Assembly (NCBI RefSeq): GCF_965363235.1
Contig: NC_134845.1
Location: 26,476,524 to 26,540,523 of the forward strand
Reading direction: 5' to 3'
Length of the DNA stretch: 64,000 bases
Origin: Mytilus galloprovincialis
Lineage: Eukaryota; Mollusca; Bivalvia; Mytilida; Mytilidae
The translations under genes were made by a program, and so were the position numbers. A model generated the notes under the pieces. That model saw only the letters and a program-made list of their open reading frames with translations, did not search any database and was not told the DNA's origin. The stretch's first letter is position 1. Every line of letters starts with the position of its first letter. Positions 11,801-21,400 of the stretch are shown here, one piece after another.

Positions 11801-14800
11801 TATTAACACCCTTCCACAAGTTATTATCTGGAAAACTATAAAATGCTTATTTGGGCACCTTATTGGCACTTATTTCCAAATCTGTTAGGAACATAAACCC
11901 CAAAATCAATCCTACACTTTCTTTTCAAGTCATAAATCTTGTGTTTAATTTCTTTGATTTCCATTTACTTATACTAAAGTTATTGTCCGTACGCTTGTGT
12001 ATCAGTCTTGCATGAATAGAAGTAGTTCCAGAAACATGGTTTATCGAAGTGTAAACTAAGAGAAAATTTCTAATTGACCAATCCAATTCAAGTATTTATA
12101 GATATATATGCAAATTATATCAGAATTATTGTCAGTTAATCAACATTTTAAAATTTTATAGTATAAGAAAAACAGACCAAAACACAAAAACTTAAATATA
12201 ACCACTGAACCATGAAAATGAAGTCAAGGTCAGATGACACCTGTCAGCTAGACATGTACGCCTTACAATCATTCCATACACCAATTATAGTAGACCTATT
12301 GCATATAGTATAAGAAAAATAGACCGAAACGCAAAAACTTAACTATAACCAATGAAGCATGAAAATGAGGTCAAGGTCAGATGACACCTGCCAGTTGGAC
12401 ATGTACACCTTACAGTCCTTCCATACACCGAATATACAACACCTATTGCTTATGGTATCTGAGATATGGACTTGACCACGAAAACTTAACCTTGTTCACT
12501 GATCCATGAAATGAGGTCGAGGTCAAGTGAAAACTGTCTGACAGGCATGAGGACCTTGCAAGGTACGCACATACCAAATATAGTTATCCAATTACTTATA
12601 ATAAGAGAGAATTTAACATTACAAAAAATCTTAACTTTTTTTTCAAGTAGTCACTGAACCATGAAGATGAGGTCAAGGACATTGGACATGTGACTGATGG
12701 AAAGTTTGTAACATGAGGCATCTATATACAAAGTATGAAGCATCCAGGTCTTCTACCTTCTAAAATATAAAGCTTTTAAGAAGTGAGCTAACACCGCCGC
12801 CGCCGTAGGATCACTATCCCTATGTCGAGCTTTCTGCAACAAAAGTTGCAGGCTCGACAAAAATTGACTATAAAGGGCAATAACTCTTTAAGGGGTAAAC
12901 TGATGATTGTGGTCATGTTGACTTATTATTAGATCTTAATTTGTTGAACATTATTGCCGTTCAAAGTTTGTCTCCATCTATAATAGTATTCCAGAGAATA
13001 ACAAAAAAACAAAAAATTCTTTAAAAAATACCAATTAGGGGGCAGCAACCCAACAACCAGTTGTCCAATTCATCTGAAAATATCAGGACAGATAAATCTT
13101 GACTTGATAATCAATTTTAGCCCGGGCAGATTTTCTCTTAAATGCTTTGGTTTCAGAGTTATAAGCCAAAATCTACTTACATGTATTACCCCTATGTTCT
13201 ATTTTTACCCATGGGGGTCATCTTGGTTGGTTGGCCGGGTCACATTTTCTTAACTAGATACCCAAATGATGATTGAAGCCAAGTTTTATTGAATTTCTAA
13301 CCAGCAGTTTCAGAGGAGAATATTTTTATAAAAATTGACAGATGACAACAACGAACGACAATGAAGGACGCCAAATCATCCTTAAAAATTTCAAAATAAA
13401 CAAAAAAAATAAGTTTAATTTTGGACCCTTTGATCCCCTTATTCTGTTGGGACCAAAACTCCCAAAATCAATACCAACCTTCCTTTTATGGTCATAAACC
13501 TTGTGTTTAAATTTCATAGATTTCTATTTACTTATACTAACGTTATGGTGCGAAAACCAAGAAAAATGCTTATTTGGGTCCCTTTTTGGCCCCTAATTCC
13601 TAAACTGTTGGGACATAAACTCCCAAAATCAATACCAACCTTCCTTTTGTAGTCATTAACATTGTGTTTAAATTTCATTAATTTCTATTTACTTAAACTA
13701 AAGTTATTGTGCGAAAACCAAGAATAATGCTTATTTGGGCCCTTTTTTGGCCCCTAATTCCTAAACTGTTGAAACCAAAACTCCCAAAATCAATCCCAAC
13801 CGTTCTTTTGTGGTCATAAACCTGGTGTCAAAATTTCATAGATTTCTATTAACTTAAACTAAAGTTATAGTGCGAAAACCAAGAAAATGCTTATTTGGGC
13901 CCTTTTTGGCCCCTAATTCCTAAAATGTTGGGACCAAAACTCCCAAAATCAATACCAACCTTCCTTTTGTGGTCATAAACCTTGTGTTAAAATTTCATAG
14001 ATTTCCATTCACTTTTACTAAAGTTAGAGTGCGAAAACTAAAAGTATTCGGACGACGACGACGCCAACGCCAACGTGATAGCAATATACGACGAAAATTT
14101 TTTCAAATTTTGCGGTCGTATAAAAAGTAAACTATTATAGGTCAATGTACGGCCTTCAACATGGAGCCTTGGCTCACATAGAACAACAAGCTATAAAGGG
14201 CCCCAAAATTACAAGTGTAAAACCATTCAAACGGGAAAACCAAAGGTCTAATCTATATAAAAAAAATTAAAAAACGAGAAACAAACGACAACTACTGCAC
14301 ATCAGATTCCTGACTTAGGACAGGTGCAAACATTTGCAGCGGGATTAAATGTTTTAATGGATTCAAACCTTCTCCCTTTTTCTGAAACAATAGCATAACA
14401 TCACAACATAGAAAAACACAAGATAAAATATCATAATAAATGTTAATTTTTGGTCCCGTTTTCAAATTGGTCTACATTAAGGTCCACAGGGTCCAAAATT
14501 AAACTTAGTTTGATTTTAACAAAAATTGAATCCTTGGGGTTCTTTGATATGCTGAATTTAAAAATGTACTTAGATTTTTAATTATTGGCCTAGTTTTCAA
14601 GTTGGTCCAAATGGGGGTCCAAAATTAAACTTTGTTCGATTTCATCAAAAATTGAATAAATGGGTTCTTTGATATGCCAAATCTAACTGTGTATGTAGAT
14701 TCTTAATTTTTGGTCCAGTTTTCAAATTGGTCTACATTATAAGGTCCAAAGGGTCCAAAATTAAACTAAGTTTGATTTTAACAAAAATTAAATTCTTGGG

Positions 14801-17800
14801 CTTATTTGATATGCTTTATCTAAATATGTACTTTGATTTTTGATTATGGGCCCAGTTTTCAAGTTGGTCCAAATCAGGATTCCATATCAAGTATTGTGCA
14901 ATAGCAAGAAATTTTCAATTGCACAGTATTGCACAATAGCAAGAAATATCTAATTGCACAATATTGTGCAATAGCAATTAATTTTCAATTGGAGTTATCT
15001 TTCTTTGTATAGAATAGTAGTTGATAATATATGTTGGAAATTTGCCAGACATGACTATGATGTCATTTTCTATTTTTATTTGCCAATAACTTTATGTAAA
15101 TAACTACATTGGAAATTTGCCAATATAAAATGTTGCTGATGAAGCTTTTTTTCCTTATCTTATCTAAAATGTTTTTAGATAATGTATGTTGGACATTTGC
15201 CAGACATGACTATGATGTCATTTTCTATTTTTATTTGCCAATAACTTTATGTAAATAACTTCATTGGAAATTTGCCAATATAAAATGTTGCGGATGAAGT
15301 TTTTTTTATTGTTTTATACAATAAACAATGTATATTCACTTTTACTACCAACCAATCTTTACCATTCAGTGATAACAAACACTTTATTTTACATTTTAAT
15401 ATTATATGATGTATTTAAAAGAGTAGTTATTGTTGCAAACTCCATTAGAAATTTGAATTGATATCAGTTTTGGAAAAAGGGAAACGGGGATGTGAAAAAA
15501 AAGTGGGGGTTTAAATTTTTCTCATTTCAGATTTCATAAATAAAAAGAAAATTTCTTCAAACATATTTTTGAGAGGATTAATATTCAACAGCATAGTGAA
15601 TTGCTCAAAGGCAAAAAAAAAAAGTTCATTAGACCACATTCATTCTGTGTCAGAAACCTATGCTGTGTCAACTATTTAATTTTAGATTTAAAAAGTTTGA
15701 AGAAGAAATCTTTAATTGATTTGTAAAATCTTGACATTTGTTTTGTGTAAAAAAAAACCATGTAATGTCAAAAATTTGATCACAATCCAAATTCAGAGCT
15801 GTATCACACTTGAATGTTTTGTCCATACTTGCCCCAACTGTTCAGGGTTCGACCTCTGCGGTCGTATAAAGCTGCGCCCTGCGGAGCACCTGGTTTAAAA
15901 TTGTTATTTGGATGGAGAGTTGTCTCATTGGCACTCACACCACATCTTCCTATATCTATGGAGCTTTATACTTTCACTTTACCTCCACAGCAGATCCATC
16001 AACATTAAATGTTGGCACTGGAATTTCTTTAAAATTCACCTGCTCCTTTAATTTGGTAAGCTCTTCCACTGCAATTTTCAAAAGTTATTCTACATTAATA
16101 TAGAAATACTACAATATAGACTCTTGAGTCTTTTCCTGGTTATGATATATATATTATTTTTAGTTCTTTAAATGATAAAATATTATGTATATCATACCTT
16201 CTTGCTTATAATTAGTTAAGGTATGTGTCAGGAAGTGCACTTGTCATATTATATATAAGATACTGTGTAAAGTATATAAGATAATATTATTAATTCGTAT
16301 ATTTTAACAAATTTGATTCGTTTAGGGATAGTCACATGTTAAACTATATTTCCGAAGGTAGAGAGAAAACGGCGGATAGCAAAAAGCATATTGACCTGCA
16401 AAAAGCATATCGCACGGTTATTTTTAGAATATCTAAAAACCGATATACTTTGTGACGTCATGTAATGAATTTCAGGATATTGTTTAACGTTTTGAAACAC
16501 ATGATATCTATGATCGATTATTTGACGGAAAAAATCTTCGAATACATATATAAAAAAAAAAAAAGTAAATGAAATAACAACTAATATGTTGTTATTGTCA
16601 AGCACGGGGGGTGGGGGGGGGGGAGGGTGGGGTGGGGGTGGGGGGTGGGGGTAACTTCAATATTTTTTTGGTAGGGGTGTGCCATTTTTGCCTCAAAAAA
16701 CGTACCCATTTTAATATAACATTCACTGAAATTCAGTACCTATAGTTATATAAATATTTAAGAAAGAATGACCTATACTTATATACAATATTTAAAATAT
16801 ATATGATATTTTTAAATGTCAAATACTTCCATGCAGAAAGGTGCACATTTAATCAGATTTGAAGAAGAATAGATTGAATTTATATATGATATGTAGATCA
16901 TACCCAAATCAATATACAGTTATCAAACGTGAAGGCATTTTGATATAGGATGTCATTAAAAAAGCTCGCAAAATTATGACCCATATTTTTGGCACATCCT
17001 CGTATACCTATTAATAGGAAGTTATCCCCCCCTTCCCCGTGTTGTAAAGGAGACAATGTAATATCTATAAAATTCCAACAAACCTAAATGACGACTTTGA
17101 TACAAATATGGTTGGAAATTAATAATATAACAAATATAGCCTTTGTATGAGGTCAATATACTTCTTTCAGGTCAATATATCCTTGTATCGACCTCATACA
17201 AAGGCTATATTTGTATAATATATATAAGATATATATAGAGAATAATACATGGCAAAATCTGTATCATATGTCGTATCATCCCGAGACATCAATATCAGCC
17301 CAAGGGCCTAAATTAGGGTTTGAAAGAAACTGTTGTATAATGCTGTCTTTATTCTACCTTTATAGCTATAATATATATATATAATATATATGATTCTTTT
17401 TATAGTACATACATATCCTTTTCAGCATTCCATAATTTTGTTTGCAACATTTGCAGTCACATCCATTTTGATTTTCTGTCCCATCATTATCATCCTGTGG
17501 CTGTACCTCTGGCTCTCCTGAATCAAACAGATCATCCTGACTATGGTCAGGTTCAGTTTGCTGACTGTCCTGAAGATAATGATAAATTTCATAATTTCAT
17601 GACATTAAACTGTTACAGAAAATTTCAAAGAGCCAGTGTAGCTCATCTAGGTTTACGTACAGAATTAAATTAATTATATGTGTGAAGAATGGTACTTTCA
17701 TGTAGATTTGTTTGTTAAAATATTGAGGTAGATCTAAAGATATTATTTTTTTTAAAACTATTTTTGTAGCCCACATGGAACATACAGGCGTTATTCAATA

Positions 17801-18162
17801 AAACCGTAAATTTCTTGTTCCGGCCACTTTTGAAAAAAAAAATGTGATTGATCGACAAGCAATTTAAGCAATTGTTTGTGCAGCAGTTTGTGTAGAAACT
17901 TACTATTTTTAGAGGGATTAATAAAATATTGGTTCCTGAATGGTTCTAAATATCCAAAATGGTACGTACATGTTTAGTCAAAATAATTATGACGTCTGGC
18001 AAAAAATGAAATATAGTCTTCCAGACGTTATTTGGACTAGACTAACCCCTGTTCATCATTCGTATATATATATTATATGATATAAATATGCTGCTTTTCA
18101 TATTGCAATGTTATATAATTTCACATTACTAGCAAAGTCGTTATATATTTTACCTCTAGCAT
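8848..18162 (-). CDS. Accessory transposon protein of unknown family, copy 1 (7 coding exons, 254 aa)
   Basis: I do not recognise the family. Minus-strand coding exons: 18162-18154, 17569-17413, 16068-15983, 11477-11403, 11092-10970, 10488-10369, 9042-8848. Every intron begins GT and ends AG, phases fit, and the joined length (765 nt) is an exact open frame. It starts ATG CTA GAG and stops with TAG at 8850-8848. Visible in the protein: a very acidic, Gln/Asp-rich N-terminus (residues 4-38), a cysteine cluster CDCKCC (40-45), a short coiled-coil-like segment (LEELTKLKEQV, 56-66), then basic helical sequence (about 85-190), and a charged C-terminal exon (191-254) rich in Arg/Lys/Glu. It is transcribed divergently from the transposase with 323 bp between start codons, as in a two-gene element. 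Its place suggests a TnpA-like protein that binds the subterminal repeats, but this is only inference. A captured host gene is the alternative. Confidence 0.75.
9307..9360 (+). repeat. SINE-like fragment
   Basis: The sequence 'gcattggcactcataccacatcttcctatttctata' matches the piece at 15920-15960 ('cattggcactcacaccacatcttcctatatctat'). It is a short remnant of a mussel-type dispersed repeat in intron 6 of the minus-strand gene. Confidence 0.6.
9757..10090 (-). repeat. Bivalve dispersed repeat, TGCCCC family, partly duplicated
   Basis: It starts 'gcaacaagaatgtgtccatag' and includes 'gatgccccactcacactatcattttctatg', 'cagtggaccgtgaaaatcgg' and 'gtactaagtttcaa'. The middle part repeats at about 9965-10085 ('gcactatcagtttctatgttcagtggacc...'), so the copy is internally duplicated. 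It lies in intron 6 of the minus-strand gene. Confidence 0.7.
11594..11648. repeat. Short foldback (GTAAGGGAGGTAA)
   Basis: 'gtaagggaggtaat' and 'tttcctcccttac' form inverted arms around about 28 bp of loop in intron 3 of the minus-strand gene. It looks like a small MITE remnant. I see no RNA gene. Confidence 0.5.
12150..12840. repeat. Diverged tandem array, units about 140 bp
   Basis: At least four units carry 'cactga(a/t)ccatgaaa(a)tga(a/g)gtc(a/g)aggtca', followed by 'gacatg(t)ac...ccttaca', 'cataca...aatata' and 'agacctattgc(a/t)tat'. The array ends with 'taacaccgccgccgccgtaggatcac'. This is a tandem family I recognise from bivalves, sitting in the 4.5-kb intron 3 of the minus-strand gene. 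No coding signal. Confidence 0.7.
12841..13320. repeat. Probable repeat body leading into the tandem array
   Basis: This stretch ('aaagggcaataactctttaag' to 'tttcagaggagaat') looks like part of a composite bivalve repeat that commonly precedes the array at 13380. I see no exon in it. Confidence 0.4.
13380..14120. repeat. Tandem array, about 150-bp unit, roughly five units
   Basis: Each unit contains 'gcttatttgggcccttttt', 'ggcccctaattcctaaactgtt', 'accaaaactcccaaaatcaat', 'ccaaccttccttttgtggtc' and 'atttcatagatttctattta'. The array ends with 'gacgacgacgccaacgcc' and 'tttgcggtcgtataaaa'. I recognise it as a widespread bivalve tandem repeat. Units differ from one another moderately, but the whole array is carried unchanged in the second transposon copy at +29,697. 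Confidence 0.8.
14130..14335 (-). repeat. Bivalve dispersed repeat ('gtacggccttcaacatgg' family)
   Basis: It contains 'tcaatgtacggccttcaacatggagccttggctcacatag', 'aaagggccccaaaattacaagtgtaaaaccattcaaacggg' and 'aacgacaactactgcacatcagattcctgacttaggacagg'. The block order matches the member at 23870-24120. It is non-coding. Confidence 0.65.
14440..14890. repeat. Tandem array, about 130-bp unit, three to four units
   Basis: Repeated elements are 'ttttggtc(c)(c/a)gttttcaa(a/g)ttggtc', 'aggtcca(c/a)agggtccaaaattaaact', 'gttTgattttaacaaaaatt' and 'tttgatatgc'. It is a known kind of bivalve tandem repeat, inside intron 3 of the minus-strand gene. Confidence 0.75.
14890..15300. repeat. Short repeats: 'attgtgcaatagcaagaaat' and a duplicated 135-bp block
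   Basis: About three copies of a palindromic 'ttgcacaatattgtgcaatagcaa' motif occupy 14890-14995. Two copies of a block with 'tgttgga(a/c)atttgccagacatgactatgatgtc' and 'ttggaaatttgccaatataaaatgttgc(t/g)gatgaag' follow at about 15025-15145 and 15180-15300. They are non-coding and similar to one another at well over 90% by eye. Confidence 0.75.
15845..15965 (+). repeat. SINE-like element with degenerate tRNA-like head
   Basis: 'ggttcgacctctgcggtcgtataaagctgcgccctgcggagcacctgg' is followed by 'tggagagttgtctcattggcactcacaccacatcttcctata'. I recognise the combination as a frequent mussel repeat. There is no full cloverleaf, so it is not called as a tRNA gene. It abuts coding exon 3 of the minus-strand gene, which ends at 15983. 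Confidence 0.55.
16606..16651 (+). repeat. 46-bp almost pure G tract
   Basis: Runs of 3 to 11 G are separated by single T or A. It lies in intron 2 of the minus-strand gene, so it is C-rich in that transcript. The tract is repeated base for base in the second copy at 46303-46348, including the run of 11 G, which bears on the age or assembly of the duplication. Confidence 0.9.
17130..17214. repeat. Perfect 25-bp inverted repeat (foldback)
   Basis: The arm at 17130-17154 (ACAAATATAGCCTTTGTATG...) and its exact inverse at 17190-17214 flank a 35-bp loop. It looks like the core of a small foldback element in intron 2 of the minus-strand gene. Confidence 0.75.
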
Positions 18163-18485
18163 CTATAAAAGTCAAGTGTTCCTTTTACGCTGTTCGTGTC
18201 AATATCCGTGTCGTCTGCAGTTGCTTGTCGTCAGGAACGCTCATTCTTGTGAACCGTACGGGATAATACTGCGAAAAGCGAAGCACGGTACATTCTAATT
18301 TCAATCACGTTAATCGATATCAAGTCATGATTAAACATATTGTTTTAATACAACATATATTAATCATTAATGATATAGGATGATAATATCTTTGTGTTTC
18401 AAAACTTGTAAATATGGATTCCGAAAATGAATATTGGTTCTCGGTTTTACCCGGGCTTTTTATAGATGGTTGTTTTGATTGAAAA
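18163..18485. promoter_or_regulatory. Divergent promoter region between the two transposon genes, copy 1
   Basis: The 323 bp between the ATG codons of the minus-strand gene (18162) and the transposase (18486) must hold both promoters, unless untranslated first exons lie inside the neighbouring gene. Seen here: a 'tataaa' close to the minus-strand ATG (18163-18169 region, plus-strand sense), an imperfect inverted repeat around 'accgtacgg...gcacggtac', and one AATCACGTT motif (18303-18311) identical to the subterminal half-site. In plant CACTA elements the DNA-binding protein also acts on the promoter, so self-regulation is possible. Confidence 0.55.
18414..18482 (+). other. In-frame upstream ORF, 22 codons
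   Basis: An ATG at 18414 with A at -3 and G at +4 opens 22 codons and ends TGA at 18480-18482. One codon (AAA) then separates it from the transposase ATG at 18486, and the two are in the same frame. It may restrain translation of the transposase; termination so close favours reinitiation or leaky scanning. No function is proven. Confidence 0.5.
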
Positions 18486-21400
18486 ATGGAACGACAAAAG
18501 GTAAATACATCACATTTCTCACAGAAAACTCGATACTCGTGTGATTTCTGCCATTACGAAACTGACAGATTATACAACTTTCAAAGACATTTAGAAAACA
18601 AAAAGCATTTAGTTTCCAAACAATTTGACCAATTTGTCGAACAACATGAACATGTAAACACTCAGTATACTGACAGTGAAAGTGATGATGACGATCGTGT
18701 CAATTGTTCAAGAACTGGTGAAAGTATCAATTCTATTGATGGAAGCCAGGATTCGTCTGATATGGAGATTATAGACAGTTTGAGTAACTCTGAAGAAGAA
18801 ACTGATACCTTCCAACCAGAAATTTCTAGATGCAACACAGACCACAACGACTGGTTTCCCTTCAACAATAAGGTCCATTATTTACTGAGTATACTTGTCA
18901 ACTCACGTACACACAAAGTTGTAAGTTTAATAAGAAATAATTCAATTAAAAAAAATCACATAGCAGTGGGTGTCATTGTTTATTGGAGATTTTGCTAGGT
19001 ACTGGTCGTTTTGGCTCCCCCTTTTTTTCTGTTCACCCTCATGTCAGTGTGTGGAAAAAAGTATGTTTTTTTTAAATTGTAAATTATAAAAGCTATAAAT
19101 CTAATTACACAAAATCCAGTAAATAGTATAATTCTGTAGGTCACATTTATGAAAGGGAAGAGATTGTAGTCACAATTTGTGAATTAAGTACAAAATGTAA
19201 ACCAATACTAGTACATGTATGGGCAAAGTATGGTCTGCAATACAGAGCCTTTTATGTTTATTTATATGCAGTTGTATGAACATATATATATATTTCAACA
19301 CTATTATTCTATTTAAAACCAGTAACTGTTTTAATTTTTTGAGGTCGCTGGGATACAATGTACCTTCATTAATTTTGAGTATTATGCATTTAAATTGAGT
19401 ATTATACATTTAAAAGTATTGCCATTTTAATTTAAAAATATGTAGTTAACCCTTTCCTCAATTAATTTTTTTTTTTGGGATACCTGATTCGCATAGGATT
19501 TTTCAATACAATGCTGAAAATATACTTTAAACTATTAATGCATTGTGAAAAACAAATTTTTCATCAAATAAATGTAAGTCAGATATTCCTATGATATTCC
19601 TTAATTTCATATTGGGTACAAATTTTATTAAGTCTAGTACAGACACTTTGTAAACAAAGCGTTTCAACTGAGGTACTACACAGGCATCAAAAGGCGTCAT
19701 TATGGAGTAAAGGGGGTGGCGTCAAACAGCTTAAAAAAGAGTCATTATGGAGGGAAAGGGTTAAATAATAAAAAAATACCTGAAAGGTAATTGTTTGTTA
19801 TAACTTTTTTTATAAACCTCAAATTGTTTTTTGACAGAGTGATGAAATTGCAGCATATTTCTTGTTTGTTTTGAAAGAGGTTGGAGTGGTTGATGTTCCA
19901 TCATTGAAACAATTAAAGGATTTTAATACTACTGGATTAAATGTGGAAAACATGATTGTAAAGGTAATATTTACATAAAATATTATAATTGTAAACTTTG
20001 GTATTAAAATAATTGTGTAATAAATCATATATTTGAAAAGTAAAAGAAATATCACCTTGTTTATGACGTTGACAATGTGTTTCCGTAGAGTTTTATTTAT
20101 GACGTCAATAAATCATACAGGTTCGCGTAAATTTAGCGTCGTCTGCTTCAAATTAAGAAATGATGTTTTTACCCAAAATACTTCATGTAGAACAGTTCTA
20201 AGAGTTGCAGTATATAAAGAATAACCATACATTGTCTCGAAATATCAATCTGTTATTTGTACTTGGCTTGAAACAGGTAGAAATGCTCGACACATCCTCA
20301 CTTTCTACCTGTTTCTAATCCTTGTACAAATAACATTGATATTTCGAGGCATTATATGGTTATTCTACATGTATGAAGCTAAAAAAAAAAGGAACATCAA
20401 TACTGTGTTAGAAATATTGAATTTATCCTTAATCAGACAGATTTGGATGATTAGTCACAAATTATGCTATACTTTAAAATCAAATATAACTTACTGTTTA
20501 TATTTCATCTAGAATGAAGACAAGGATGGAAATTTGTTCTGGACAGTTAAACCATCAGCTTTAATTGGTCTTGCAGTTGCAAATCCTAATACTGCATGTA
20601 CTTTAAAGAGGTAAATTATTATCAAAAACTAAGATTTCAGTTGTTGTCATGTGTTTCAGTGTTACATATTTAATCGATCTTTTTTATGCCCCACCTACGA
20701 TAATAGAGGGGCATTATGTTTTCTGGTCTGTTCGTTGTCTGTTTGTCTGTTTGTCCGTCTGTCCCGCTTCAGGTTAAAGTTTTTGGTCAAGGTAGTTTTG
20801 GCTGAAGCTGAAGTCCAATTATCTTGAAACTTAGTACACATGTTCCCTAGGGTATGATCTTTCTTAATTTAATGGCAAATTAGATTTTTTACCCAATTTC
20901 ACGGTCCATTGAACATGGAAAATTATAGTGCGATTGAGGCATCCATGTACTTTGGACACATTCTTGTTCTTATATAAATAAGGCCGTTAGTTATCTTGTT
21001 TGGGTTGTATTACATTGTCATTTAGGGGCCTTTTATAGCTGACTATGTGGTATGGGCTCTGATCATTGTTGAAGGTCGTACGGTGACCTAAAGTTGTCAA
21101 TTTTTGTGTCATTTTGGTCTTTTGTGGAGAGCAATATTTCTTCTTTTTTGTATATTAAGTTTCTTGTTATAATAGGATTGATTATGCTACAAATGTCTCA
21201 GTAACTAAGCTGTAAACATATGATTTCTTAAAATGTCTAAATTATTTTTTAAAGATATCCAGAAAAAAACCCAACAAAAGATGCTGGTCATGCAGGTAGC
21301 AGAAAATGGAAAGAAGAGATAGACTTTCATTGGGGAAAGAAAAAAAATGGTGACTGCATATACCTGGGAGAATATGTTAAACATGGCCACCAAATTGGAA

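Noticed and set aside
13380-14120. CRISPR-like spacing of repeats
   Set aside because: The whole 150-bp unit repeats without unique spacers, and the host is an animal.
15845-15893. tRNA gene, suggested by 'ggttcgacctc'-like box
   Set aside because: No complete cloverleaf and no second box at the right spacing; it fits a SINE-like repeat.
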